Below the pieces are notes generated by a model, which saw only the letters and a list, made by a program, of their open reading frames with translations, did not search any database and was not told the DNA's origin. 64,000 bases of DNA from a virus, in the IMG/VR virus record IMGVR_UViG_3300012036_000220, positions 1-64,000 of that record; one strand, written 5' to 3'. Positions 32,473 to 40,228 of the stretch are shown here, piece by piece. Numbering within the stretch: position 1 is the stretch's first letter; the number at the start of each line of letters is the position of its first letter. A program made the translations under genes and the position numbers.

Positions 32473-33180
32473 ATGAGTGCAAAGAGGAAGGCCGCTCGCC
32501 AAGAACGGTTCTCAAACGTAGTGAATGTAGATTTTGAAAAGAAAAAAGAAGTAAAAATCTTACCAAGAAGCATACACCAAGAAGATTACGTCCTCAAGCT
32601 ACTTGATCCAGAAAAAAGCATAGTGTTTGGGATCGGACCTGCGGGAACGGGTAAAACCATGCTGGCTGTTTTGGCAGGGGTTAAGAAGTTTAAGGATGGT
32701 AACGTTGACAAGATTATTATTACTCGTCCAGCAGTTAATGCTGACGAAGATCTTGGATTTTTGCCAGGGACATTAGAAGAAAAAATGGCTCCATGGACAA
32801 GACCAATGTTTGATGTACTTCGAGATTATTTCACTGCACGTGATCTTCAAAGCATGATAGAAGAAGGTGTTTTAGAAATTGCACCACTTGCTTATATGAG
32901 AGGTAGAACTTTTAAAGATTCATTTATCATTGCAGACGAAATGCAAAACGCAACTCCAAGTCAAATGAAAATGCTATTAACTAGAATTGGTGAAAATTCA
33001 GAAATGGCAGTTACTGGAGACCTAGCACAAGCAGATCGACAGGCAGACAATGGATTAATTGATTTTATTACATTATTAAATCGACGCAATACAAATTATA
33101 TTGACATAGTTAAATTTACAGACAATGATATTGAAAGACATCAAGCTGTTAAAGAAGTATTAAACATATACGGTGATTAG
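32473..33180 (+). CDS. phoH: PhoH-like ATPase
   Basis: A 235-residue P-loop protein. Walker A is GPAGTGKT (55-62) and Walker B SFIIADEMQNATP, with the PhoH-specific LGFLPGTLEEKMAPWTRP and TGDLAQADRQ. PhoH is very common in marine phages and is related to the ATPase part of superfamily 1 helicases; its role in infection is unsettled. The ATG at 32473 follows a perfect AAGGAGG, and the longer upstream open frame is not needed. It is one of the few plus-strand genes and is closed by a strong terminator shared with the convergent gene. Confidence 0.92.
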   Translation: MSAKRKAARQERFSNVVNVDFEKKKEVKILPRSIHQEDYVLKLLDPEKSIVFGIGPAGTGKTMLAVLAGVKKFKDGNVDKIIITRPAVNADEDLGFLPGTLEEKMAPWTRPMFDVLRDYFTARDLQSMIEEGVLEIAPLAYMRGRTFKDSFIIADEMQNATPSQMKMLLTRIGENSEMAVTGDLAQADRQADNGLIDFITLLNRRNTNYIDIVKFTDNDIERHQAVKEVLNIYGD

Positions 33181-33182
33181 AA

Positions 33183-33213
33183 TATATGGGGTGGGTTAAT
33201 CCCACCCCATATA
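33183..33213. terminator. bidirectional terminator between phoH and the DUF59 gene
   Basis: TATATGGGGTGGG and CCCACCCCATATA form a 13-bp perfect stem with a 5-base loop. The loop (TTAAT) contains the stop codon of the minus-strand DUF59 gene, so that gene's last codons (Met-Gly-Trp-Asp) are encoded in the stem. Confidence 0.8.
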
Positions 33214-33498
33214 CATTCTAGTTTCTTCGGGAACCATGTCAATAGTAAACGGTGGTTCAAATGTGAGATCTATTTCACACGAGGTTGCTCCGGTGTCTTG
33301 CATACCTGCTTCTTTTATCATTTCCATAATAAATTCAGCAAAAGGACACATTGGACTAGTTAGTGTATGAGTGATCTTTAAGACGTCATCGTTTGTTTCA
33401 ATATTATATATTAATCCAAGATCGTAAACATTAACAGTTGGCATTTCAGGATCATAAACTTCACGAAGATTAGATATTACCTTTTCAACATCTATCAT
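33196..33498 (-). CDS. DUF59/MIP18-family Fe-S assembly protein (SufT/PaaD-like)
   Basis: A 100-residue protein with the family signature VYDPEMPTVNVYDLGLIYNI (residues 15-34) and HTLTSPMCPFAEFI with the conserved Cys51. Members help insert Fe-S clusters into target proteins. It is coupled to thymidylate synthase by a four-base overlap. With the A-type carrier at 52983 and the radical-SAM QueE it suggests that the phage supports Fe-S enzyme maturation. Confidence 0.85.
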   Translation of the reverse strand: MIDVEKVISNLREVYDPEMPTVNVYDLGLIYNIETNDDVLKITHTLTSPMCPFAEFIMEMIKEAGMQDTGATSCEIDLTFEPPFTIDMVPEETRMYMGWD

Positions 33499-34361
33499 AC
33501 TGCCATCTCTGCATTTATAGCCGAATGATGTTGATAATTTTCTAATTTAAAATCAGATGGAGTTAATTTCAATACATCTTCTAATGTTTCAAATTCTGGC
33601 ATTATGAGTTTAGGTTCTTTGTATGGTTGCCGCGATAATTGTTCGTCAACTGCATCAAGATGGTTTTGATATATATGAACATCTCCACCATTCCATATAA
33701 ATTCTCCTACAGTAAATCCTGCAATCTTTGCTATGATATGGGTAAGCAAACTGTAACTAGCGATGTTAAAAGGAACACCTAAAAACAGATCACAAGACCT
33801 TTGGTATAATTGACACGAAAGTTCGTTGTCTAATACATGAAACTGGAATAAACAATGACAAGGAGGTAATGCCATTAAATCAATTTGATCCGGGTTCCAA
33901 GAAGAAACAATGTGTCTTCTACTATTTGGAGCAAGTTCAAGCGAATCAAGAAGTTTTGAAATTTGATCTACATGTCCCAACTTTGCATCCCAGTTTCTCC
34001 ATTGACTACCATATACTGGCCCAAGGTTCTTATCTATATCATTATTGATATAACCAAGTGCTCTTCCTTGAGCATCTGCATTTGCAGTCCATATAGTATT
34101 CTTACCTATTAATTCACCTCTTGGTTTTCCATAGTGTATTTCAGCTAACCTACGTTCATCAGTAGAACCTTCAAGCATCCATAATAGTTCGCTTACAACA
34201 CTCTTCCACGCTAATTTTTTAGTCGTAACTGCTGGGAATGTTTCTCGCAAATCAAATCTCATTTGATAACCAAAAACTGTTTTAGCCGGTATATCCGTTC
34301 TATTACTTCTCCATTTACCGTTGTCTCTTACATATTCTAAAGCCTTAAGATATTCTATCAT
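33495..34361 (-). CDS. thyA: thymidylate synthase
   Basis: A 288-residue ThyA that methylates dUMP using methylene-tetrahydrofolate. The active-site Cys lies in LPPCHCLFQF, followed by LYQRSCDLFLGVPFNIASY and GGDVHIYQNH. The ATG at 34361 overlaps the folA stop (ATGA); an in-frame ATG 18 bases upstream is less likely. It forms a nucleotide unit with dihydrofolate reductase, which recycles its product. Confidence 0.95.
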   Translation of the reverse strand: MIEYLKALEYVRDNGKWRSNRTDIPAKTVFGYQMRFDLRETFPAVTTKKLAWKSVVSELLWMLEGSTDERRLAEIHYGKPRGELIGKNTIWTANADAQGRALGYINNDIDKNLGPVYGSQWRNWDAKLGHVDQISKLLDSLELAPNSRRHIVSSWNPDQIDLMALPPCHCLFQFHVLDNELSCQLYQRSCDLFLGVPFNIASYSLLTHIIAKIAGFTVGEFIWNGGDVHIYQNHLDAVDEQLSRQPYKEPKLIMPEFETLEDVLKLTPSDFKLENYQHHSAINAEMAV

Positions 34362-34840
34362 ATTTTCTTTTTCTCCCATATTTCAAACGATGCAGTCCTA
34401 ACATCAGTTATTAATATTTTATTGAAATTTTTATCTATTATATTTAAATCAATAAAAGTATCAGCATCAAATTCACCAGGTATACGAGTTAGATAAAGTT
34501 GAGATATAACCGGTAATAGATTTTCAAATAAATGTGATCCTCCTATTACCCATATAATAAGATTTGGAAATTCTTCTTCCAAGTTCTTTATTTCTTCTAA
34601 CAAGTTTTTACCAATTACTCTAAATGCACCCTCATATATTTCTGGAGATTTTTTAGAAACTACTACATTCTTTCGATTTGGTAGAGGAGAACCAAGCCAA
34701 GTTTTAGACCCCATAACTACAATGTGTCCGGTTGTTTGGTCCTTAAACCAAGACATGTCTTCTTTATTCTTTGGCCACGGTAAACTTTTATTTAGACCAA
34801 TAGCACCTTTGTCATCACATGCTAGTATAGCTTTAATCAT
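34358..34840 (-). CDS. folA: dihydrofolate reductase
   Basis: A 160-residue DHFR. IKAILACDDKGAIGLNKSLP and WPKNKEDMSWFKDQT form the substrate and Met20-loop regions, VVMGSKTW and WVIGGSHLF the NADPH site. It regenerates tetrahydrofolate for ThyA. One-base overlap with the clamp-loader gene upstream and ATGA with thyA downstream. Confidence 0.92.
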   Translation of the reverse strand: MIKAILACDDKGAIGLNKSLPWPKNKEDMSWFKDQTTGHIVVMGSKTWLGSPLPNRKNVVVSKKSPEIYEGAFRVIGKNLLEEIKNLEEEFPNLIIWVIGGSHLFENLLPVISQLYLTRIPGEFDADTFIDLNIIDKNFNKILITDVRTASFEIWEKKKI

Positions 34841-35754
34841 TATATTCTTCCTAATTTAATTAGTGTTGCTGCAAGGTTGATCTCAGGATCAACAACTAAA
34901 GTATGATCAACCAAACCTTGTTTAATTATAATAACGGCTTTATCTTGATTTTCTCTTTCACCAAATAATTCTATGTTATCATAAAGCCATCGATAGATAA
35001 CTTCCATTTCTTCAGGACGAACTCGACCACATAGCAATTTTCTTGCTTTGTATATTTCGCCCGCTTTAAATAAGTCTACCATTTCTATCATCCAGTCTTG
35101 GCTACCAGTATCGGCTTGACTAGGTGATATTAATTTACCATCCGAACAGTTCATCTGTACCATATTAATACATTTTCTTAAATCTGGATAGGTAGCTTTA
35201 ACATATGTATCGAGTATATCTAGATCTGGATTAACTCCTTCTGATATAAGAATTTCTGCAACTCTGGCAGTAAATTCAGTTTGGTCTATCTTTGAAATAT
35301 GAAATCCTTGGCACCGTGAATGCAATGCAGGAATAACCCTATTTGGATAATTACATGTTAAGATAAATCTTGCCGTTGTGTGATATTCTTCCATAACTCC
35401 ACGAAGTGCAGCTTGTGCATTTGGTGAAAGATAATCAGCCTCATCAAGTAAGACCACTTTAAAGTCACCAAAAGGAATCATTTGTACAAAACGTACGATC
35501 TTATCTCTTACATCTTCAACTGAGTTAGTTCTCGAAGCGTTTATCTCAAGTATGTCTAAATCATTCACTTCAAGTTCATTAAGCAAAAGTTTAGCAAGGG
35601 TAGTTTTGCCAATACCTGCATGTCCTGAGAAAAGCAAATGTGGAATACTCTTATCTTTAATCCAAGTATCTATTTGTTTTTTCTGGGCCTCATCTCGAAA
35701 GACATATCCCGTTGCTGTTTTTGGTCGATATTTTTCAGTCCATAATTCTTTCAT
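34840..35754 (-). CDS. 44: clamp loader large subunit (T4 gp44-like)
   Basis: A 304-residue AAA+ ATPase of the RFC/DnaX family: LWTEKYRPKT at the start, Walker A GHAGIGKTT, Walker B VVLLDEADYLS, and the SRC motif LHSRCQGF. It loads the gp45-like clamp (16986-17717) onto primed DNA. No gp62-like small subunit is recognisable in the window. Overlaps the next gene upstream by four bases. Confidence 0.92.
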   Translation of the reverse strand: MKELWTEKYRPKTATGYVFRDEAQKKQIDTWIKDKSIPHLLFSGHAGIGKTTLAKLLLNELEVNDLDILEINASRTNSVEDVRDKIVRFVQMIPFGDFKVVLLDEADYLSPNAQAALRGVMEEYHTTARFILTCNYPNRVIPALHSRCQGFHISKIDQTEFTARVAEILISEGVNPDLDILDTYVKATYPDLRKCINMVQMNCSDGKLISPSQADTGSQDWMIEMVDLFKAGEIYKARKLLCGRVRPEEMEVIYRWLYDNIELFGERENQDKAVIIIKQGLVDHTLVVDPEINLAATLIKLGRI

Positions 35755-36005
35755 TTAGATAATAAATCTCCTACATGGTATAGTCTGCTCATTTCATCCA
35801 CACAAACATAGATAGCTCCACTACTTTCGTCTACTGGAATTAACATAAATTGATAACCATTTTCTTCACAAACAGTTACAGATGCCTCGTATCTTAATTT
35901 TGATTTTTCAATATTATTAGGAATAAGAAGGAACACTGTATAAATTGCTACTAAAAAGAATGCAGATGAGAATATACACATAAATATGTTTTCCGGTCTC
36001 ATCAT
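35751..36005 (-). CDS. small membrane protein, function unknown
   Basis: An 84-residue protein with one N-terminal membrane helix (IFMCIFSSAFFLVAIYTVFL) and a soluble C-terminal part with two Cys. ATGA-type overlaps link it to the exonuclease upstream and the clamp loader downstream. Confidence 0.6.
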   Translation of the reverse strand: MMRPENIFMCIFSSAFFLVAIYTVFLLIPNNIEKSKLRYEASVTVCEENGYQFMLIPVDESSGAIYVCVDEMSRLYHVGDLLSK

Positions 36006-36535
36006 TTTTGTTCCATAGTCTGATAAGCTATCTGTACTGCTTTGGCTTGATAGTATGCATCTGCTAGTGCATTGTGTTCATTGGTTTGGATACCCTTGCG
36101 CGGATCAATTCCCAATACTTTAAAAAGTGTTCTACTATCTAAAATTTGCCAAAATTGCCATGGAATGGGTTTTCCTACCATACGATACATATCTTCAAGA
36201 ATAGTCATATCAAATCCATATCCTTGCCCCCAAATAGTATTAGATCCCCATATCCATTTAGTAAGTTGATCAAGCCCGTCTTCTACGGTAACACGTCCAT
36301 CAGGGTCAAATGCAGCAGCTTGTGCTTCTGGAGATTGTTTTGCCCACCATTCAATAGTGTCATCACTTACACTTCGTCCTAAATCACTTTGTTGATCAAT
36401 ATCAAACTTTAAGTAAAGTTCGCTGTGTGGCTCTTCAAGAGAGTTTGGATCAAATTTTACAGCACCTAATGTAAGAACGGTGCAATTTGGTTTGGTATCT
36501 AATGTTTCAAGGTCAATCATTGCGTGTTGCGGCAT
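36002..36535 (-). CDS. DEDD-type 3'-5' exonuclease
   Basis: A 177-residue DnaQ-fold nuclease. MIDLETLDT gives Asp8 and Glu10, QGYGFDMTIL the second Asp, and EHNALADAYYQA the His-x4-Asp end. The closest type is the small Rv2179c/DexA-like exonuclease that trims RNA or single-stranded DNA. It starts within the small membrane-protein gene upstream. Confidence 0.8.
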   Translation of the reverse strand: MPQHAMIDLETLDTKPNCTVLTLGAVKFDPNSLEEPHSELYLKFDIDQQSDLGRSVSDDTIEWWAKQSPEAQAAAFDPDGRVTVEDGLDQLTKWIWGSNTIWGQGYGFDMTILEDMYRMVGKPIPWQFWQILDSRTLFKVLGIDPRKGIQTNEHNALADAYYQAKAVQIAYQTMEQK

Positions 36536-36704
36536 TCTTTTTCTTTCCTTCTGTTTCTTGGCCCATGCCAGCTATAATCAAGAGAATGTATAGGATGGGC
36601 CAAGCCCATCCTATAATATATCCTGTTGCATGTAAAACCATTAGTGCAATACCTGTTGCACCAGTAGTACCTATACCTGTTAATTTATCTGTACTTAATC
36701 TCAT
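36513..36704 (-). CDS. small membrane protein from a leaderless early mRNA
   Basis: A 63-residue protein with a hydrophobic hairpin (GIALMVLHATGYIIGWAWPI, then LYILLIIAGMG) and a basic end. The ATG lies five bases after the -10 box of a sigma-70-like promoter, so its mRNA should begin at the start codon. A perfect 12-bp hairpin (36589-36615) encodes the second half of the membrane region. Confidence 0.6.
   Translation of the reverse strand: MRLSTDKLTGIGTTGATGIALMVLHATGYIIGWAWPILYILLIIAGMGQETEGKKKNAATRND
36589..36615 (-). repeat. perfect 12-bp hairpin inside a membrane-protein gene
   Basis: TATAGGATGGGC and GCCCATCCTATA with a 3-base loop, about 90 bases into the transcript that starts at 36704. 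Likely an attenuator before the exonuclease/clamp-loader operon. Confidence 0.6.
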
Positions 36705-36709
36705 GCTTT

Positions 36710-36737
36710 ATAATAGCGTAAATTTACAAAATGTCAA
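36710..36737 (-). promoter_or_regulatory. sigma-70-like promoter giving a leaderless mRNA
   Basis: Minus strand TTGACA, 16 bases, TATTAT, five bases (AAAGC), ATG. Confidence 0.7.
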
Positions 36738-37264
36738 GTGATTAGATTTAGGTCTTTTAATTTTTCAAATATTTTATGTGGTGCGTTTACATCACCGTCT
36801 ACTGTTTCATATGACAAGTTTCTTGTCTTAAGAAATTCTATTAAATCTTGATCAATCTTTCGAGCACCATCTTCGTTTTGGTTTCTTCCAATCGGATTAT
36901 ATTTCTTAGTTCGGTTAATTAAGAAATTTGTATTTTCGTATTGATTCCAAAGTTCCATTAATAAGGGCTCATACGTGTCTGAAAGATATCCGGGAAGAGC
37001 ATAATGTACACCTAACAGCAAAGGACTATCGGTAATTACTAAATCCATATTATGATTTAACAGTCGAGAGAGCCTTCGGTTCTGTTTTGCCGTAACATAA
37101 ATTTGGTCGTTTAATATATTATGACGACCTTCCCAAGTCATGTCTTTAGCATATTCGGTTACTAATTCTACATTATAATCATTAGTCTTAAGTAAATAGA
37201 AAAGACCAGACGCAGTAGTAGATTTTCCAGCACCTGGTCCAGCCCAAAGATTAATAACTTTCAT
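36734..37264 (-). CDS. P-loop nucleoside/nucleotide kinase-like protein (NadR-kinase type)
   Basis: A 176-residue P-loop protein: GPGAGKST (9-16), then LVTEYAKDMTWEGRHNIL and DLVITDSPLLLG. This order resembles the ATPase/nicotinamide riboside kinase half of NadR and related phage kinases. It is coupled to the Bax-inhibitor-like gene (one base shared). Substrate is not determined; a dNMP or nicotinamide riboside are the main options. Confidence 0.7.
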   Translation of the reverse strand: MKVINLWAGPGAGKSTTASGLFYLLKTNDYNVELVTEYAKDMTWEGRHNILNDQIYVTAKQNRRLSRLLNHNMDLVITDSPLLLGVHYALPGYLSDTYEPLLMELWNQYENTNFLINRTKKYNPIGRNQNEDGARKIDQDLIEFLKTRNLSYETVDGDVNAPHKIFEKLKDLNLIT

Positions 37265-37947
37265 TATTTTCGTTCTCCTAATAGGTTCATCAACATCTGG
37301 AAAAGATTGATAAAGTTTAGATATAGATTGATTGCAACATCATATACGCCTTTATCTTGCTCTTCACCCGAAGTCTTAGAATAAATTTCTTTTGCATATT
37401 GCACATCCCAAGCAGTTAATCCTGTAAAGATAACCACTCCTGATATGCTGATAATAAACATCAACATAGAAGATCCAAGAAAAATATTAACAATACTTGC
37501 GATGATAATTCCAATTAACCCAATGACTAAGAAAGATGCCATTGCAGTTAGATCTCGTTTAGTGGTATAACCATATATACTTGCAGATCCAAAAACTGCC
37601 GAAGTAATAAAAAATACTTGAGCAATACTTACACCGGTATAAAGCATAAAGATGCTTGCCATACTAACACCCATGACAGCGGTAAAAATATAATAAAAAG
37701 CCTTTATTCCATTAAGGCTCATACTTTGTCTACCTAGGAATGAATACCAAAGTATCATTCCTAGAGGAGCAAACATAGCTATCCATATTAATGGGGTTCC
37801 AAAGACAAGACTGGAAATTGCAGGTACAGATGCAACTATCCATGCAATTAATCCGGTAATACCAACTCCGATTGCAGTTTGATTAAATAGATTAATCATA
37901 AATTGACGCAATCCTTCGTCATACGTAATTGTTTGTGATGTGTTCAT
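37264..37947 (-). CDS. Bax inhibitor-1/YccA-family membrane protein
   Basis: A 227-residue integral membrane protein with about seven helices. Family features include the N-terminal TYDEGLRQFMINLFNQTAIG, GSASIYGYTTKRDLTAMASF and the C-terminal NLYLNFINLFQMLMNLLG. Bacterial relatives (YccA, YbhL) modulate the FtsH protease or act as pH-dependent Ca2+ leak channels. A phage copy may protect phage membrane proteins from FtsH; this is inference. A 10-bp hairpin lies inside the gene. Confidence 0.88.
   Translation of the reverse strand: MNTSQTITYDEGLRQFMINLFNQTAIGVGITGLIAWIVASVPAISSLVFGTPLIWIAMFAPLGMILWYSFLGRQSMSLNGIKAFYYIFTAVMGVSMASIFMLYTGVSIAQVFFITSAVFGSASIYGYTTKRDLTAMASFLVIGLIGIIIASIVNIFLGSSMLMFIISISGVVIFTGLTAWDVQYAKEIYSKTSGEEQDKGVYDVAINLYLNFINLFQMLMNLLGERK
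37734..37764 (-). repeat. long hairpin inside the Bax-inhibitor-like gene
   Basis: CTAGGAATGA and TCATTCCTAG pair perfectly, and TAC/GTA extend the stem past a one-base bulge, leaving a 4-base loop. Confidence 0.55.
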
Positions 37948-38357
37948 TCTGAATCTCCATGATATTTACTGACCATATTTGTATATAAATCAGTCATTGG
38001 TTGCACACTTAAAATTTCTTTTGCTAATATTTCTGGATTATAAAGTGCTAACCTACGTTGACATGAGTCAAGATACTGATCATATGATAATCCAAGAAGT
38101 GCAAGATGACTATGATATTTTTTCCAGTCTTCACGCAGTCTATATTTAGCAAGTGACGAGTCTCGAAGTTCAGCATTGAGATACCATTCTCCGGGACTCA
38201 TTGGTATTGTTATAAAATGATTTTCACTTAATGAGGCTTTTATATTTTCAAAAGCCTGCCATTCTTTAGAGGTCGCCCTCTTTTCGATTTTCACTTCGGT
38301 AGATGTCGAAGGTTCCGCCTGGATACCGGCTTTCAAGTTTCTTGACATTTTCTGCAA
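37944..38357 (-). CDS. conserved phage protein, function unknown
   Basis: A 137-residue protein; the first 25 residues are polar and overlap the end of the MazG-like gene by 92 bases, so the true start may be further in. The core reads MSPGEWYLNAELRDSSLAKY and LGLSYDQYLDSCQRRLALYN, a conserved-looking helical domain. Its end overlaps the Bax-inhibitor-like start by four bases. Confidence 0.55.
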   Translation of the reverse strand: MQKMSRNLKAGIQAEPSTSTEVKIEKRATSKEWQAFENIKASLSENHFITIPMSPGEWYLNAELRDSSLAKYRLREDWKKYHSHLALLGLSYDQYLDSCQRRLALYNPEILAKEILSVQPMTDLYTNMVSKYHGDSE

Positions 38358-38673
38358 TTACTTCATTAGGATCAAGGTTAAGTGCTCGACAAGAATTAAT
38401 CCAGTACCAAATAATATCGCCCAACTCTCTTTTAAGATGGTAGACAGTTGCGTCATCCATAGGCTTACCTTGAAATGCACACTTTTTAACAATTTCACTG
38501 AATTCTCCTCCTTCACTAGCGATACCGCTAGAACCTGTTAACAATAAAGCTATATTAACAGTTTTATCGAGTTCCTGCAACCTGGTTGTTAATGATTCTA
38601 AATTATTAGATTCATTTGAAGTTACTTCTTCTACAAATTCTTTATACCTGTTTAAATCTATTTTATCAGTCAT
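38266..38673 (-). CDS. mazG: MazG-like nucleotide pyrophosphohydrolase
   Basis: A 135-residue all-alpha NTP pyrophosphatase: SEGGEFSEIVKK and LKRELGDIIWYWINSC carry the E-x2-E and E-x2-D metal motifs, followed by VIAENVKKLESRYPGGTF. The ATG at 38673 overlaps the co-chaperonin stop; the longer upstream frame is a shadow. MazG homologues in marine phages may adjust nucleotide pools or (p)ppGpp. Confidence 0.85.
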   Translation of the reverse strand: MTDKIDLNRYKEFVEEVTSNESNNLESLTTRLQELDKTVNIALLLTGSSGIASEGGEFSEIVKKCAFQGKPMDDATVYHLKRELGDIIWYWINSCRALNLDPNEVIAENVKKLESRYPGGTFDIYRSENRKEGDL

Positions 38674-39025
38674 AATCAATGGCCTTAGTTGGGTAGTCAG
38701 TTGGTTTTTCTTCACTTGTGCTTGCAAGCATTATCGACTTAGCTTCTACCATTCTTAATGTAATTTTAGAGCCGTCTTCTTCATTAAACACTACTCCTCG
38801 AGTCCACCTACCGTGTTCTACAAGAACCCAATTACCAACTTGGTATTCGTCTTTGTTAGTGGGTCCTTTTGCATAAACCTTACCCCAACGTGGTTTTATT
38901 CCTTCGCTTTTACCGTCGTCTGAACGAAGTACAAGTCCTGATTTGGTTATTTGCTCACCAAATTCCATGTCTTGAACGATAACTCTGTCTTTAACAGGTC
39001 TTAGTCTTCCTGTAAATTTCTGCAT
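38666..39025 (-). CDS. GroES/gp31-like co-chaperonin
   Basis: A 119-residue protein with the GroES barrel pattern: LRPVKDRVIVQDMEF, a mobile-loop region (GEQITKSGLVLRSDD), then WGKVYAKGPTNKDEYQVGNW. T4 gp31 replaces host GroES for capsid folding, and this protein would do the same. The ATG at 39025 follows AAGGAAG; an upstream in-frame start overlaps the next gene and is unlikely. Confidence 0.75.
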   Translation of the reverse strand: MQKFTGRLRPVKDRVIVQDMEFGEQITKSGLVLRSDDGKSEGIKPRWGKVYAKGPTNKDEYQVGNWVLVEHGRWTRGVVFNEEDGSKITLRMVEAKSIMLASTSEEKPTDYPTKAIDYD

Positions 39026-39026
39026 A

Positions 39027-39446
39027 TTACTTCCTTGTAAAATTTCCGTCTTCGTCTTCTTCCCATTCAGCTTCTTCTGCGGCTGTAGGAGCATCAACTG
39101 TTTCTGCAACAGCTTCTTCTTTCTTTGATCTCTTCTTAGAGCGATTAGGTGTATCCTCAGTAAGAAGATTTTTATCCTCTAGGAATCTCTTTTCGATATG
39201 TTCTTTTTTAGAACCGGAAGAAATTTCATCCGGTACTAGACCTTCTTGACTTGTGTAGTAGTCTCTCATTACATCTTCGCGTTTTCGAATTATCTTTCCG
39301 CCGGGTCCAATTTCGTCTCCGCGTGCGTTAACACGTTGGTTACCAACTGCTAATGTTAATTCATTACGCTTGCGAAGCATATCCATATCAATAGTTTTTC
39401 CATTTGCTGTTCTGTGTGTTCTTCTTTGAGATTCTTTTGCTGGCAT
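39027..39446 (-). CDS. conserved phage protein, function unknown
   Basis: A 139-residue protein with a conserved-looking N-terminal half (DMLRKRNELTLAVGNQRVNA, GPGGKIIRKREDVMRDYY) and a charged, disordered C-terminus (EEEAEWEED-like). It ends one base before the co-chaperonin ATG. Possibly nucleic-acid or assembly related; no firm family. Confidence 0.6.
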   Translation of the reverse strand: MPAKESQRRTHRTANGKTIDMDMLRKRNELTLAVGNQRVNARGDEIGPGGKIIRKREDVMRDYYTSQEGLVPDEISSGSKKEHIEKRFLEDKNLLTEDTPNRSKKRSKKEEAVAETVDAPTAAEEAEWEEDEDGNFTRK

Positions 39447-39469
39447 TTAAAATGTCCTCCTATTTTTAC

Positions 39470-39985
39470 TTATCTCAGGAACTCTTTCCAGTCCAGGTTA
39501 TACTGGATTGGATTAATCTTATGAATTCCTATAAGGAATAAGACAAAGCTCGCAACAGAGCTACCTCGTCCTACACCCCAAATTATTTTTTCTTTTCGCA
39601 TAAATTCTACAAGATATAATAAAAATTGAAGTAATGGTATCATATCTCTTTTTTTAAATTCTTCATATTCTTCTTTAACTCGTTCTTCTTGATCTTTGTT
39701 TTCACATAAAGATAAGCAATAGGTTAAAATATCTTTGTTTTTATATTCTTCTGGAATAAACCAAATAGATTGTAAATTAGAATCAAATTCTTCAATCGTG
39801 CAATCTTGAGGCTGATACAACCTCAATTGGTCTGTACCTAATGACTTTGCAGAATCGTTGTATTCTTTTATTTCTTTGCACTGTTCAAAGACCATATTAG
39901 GTACGGACTCTATCTTTCCTTGATAGAGTGTATCAATAATTTCGTTAAATGAAAAGCAAAGAACACCAAATTTGTCAATCTTCAT
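39470..39985 (-). CDS. DnaE-like fragment (DNA polymerase III alpha type)
   Basis: A 171-residue protein. Its end, IWGVGRGSSVASFVLFLIG followed by INPIQYNLDWKEFLR, matches the GRGSxxGSLVxYxLGI-x-x-DPLxYxLxFERFL motif of bacterial DnaE. The upstream EYKNKDILTYCLSLC fits the segment before it. The polymerase catalytic Asp motifs are absent, so it cannot be a polymerase. Short DnaE-like proteins occur in T4-like cyanophages. It is expressed from an early-type promoter as a predicted leaderless mRNA. Confidence 0.7.
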   Translation of the reverse strand: MKIDKFGVLCFSFNEIIDTLYQGKIESVPNMVFEQCKEIKEYNDSAKSLGTDQLRLYQPQDCTIEEFDSNLQSIWFIPEEYKNKDILTYCLSLCENKDQEERVKEEYEEFKKRDMIPLLQFLLYLVEFMRKEKIIWGVGRGSSVASFVLFLIGIHKINPIQYNLDWKEFLR

Positions 39986-39991
39986 GCTTTT

Positions 39992-40020
39992 ATTTTAGCT
40001 TATATTTATTAATCCGTCAA
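39992..40020 (-). promoter_or_regulatory. sigma-70-like promoter giving a leaderless mRNA
   Basis: Minus strand TTGACG, 17 bases, TAAAAT, six bases (AAAAGC), ATG of the DnaE-like gene. It lies within the end of the upstream gene. Confidence 0.7.
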
Positions 40021-40228
40021 GTGAATCATCGTCTTTTTCTTGCATTTTTTTGAGTGCTAAAGATTGTCGACGTCTGCCTTCTTCTTCGTAATCCTGTAAT
40101 GCGTTTATAAGTTGAGCTTGTACTTCTGGGTTTCTCACCATAAAGACTTTTCGACGAATGTCTCGAGTCTTTTCATCTAGATCATTGTCAGTTAATTTAG
40201 ATAAATCTCCAACTAGCGGATGCATCAA
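39995..40228 (-). CDS. small conserved phage protein
   Basis: A 77-residue helical protein (DLSKLTDNDLDEKTRDIRRK, then INALQDYEEEGRRRQSLALK). It overlaps the virion gene upstream by four bases. Similar short helical proteins accompany virion genes in T4-like cyanophages; function unknown. Confidence 0.6.
   Translation of the reverse strand: MMHPLVGDLSKLTDNDLDEKTRDIRRKVFMVRNPEVQAQLINALQDYEEEGRRRQSLALKKMQEKDDDSLDGLINIS

Noticed and set aside
40003-40010. AATAAATA resembling a late box upstream of the DnaE-like gene
   Set aside because: It falls inside the 17-base spacer of a better sigma-70-like promoter (39992-40020), so the late call is not needed.
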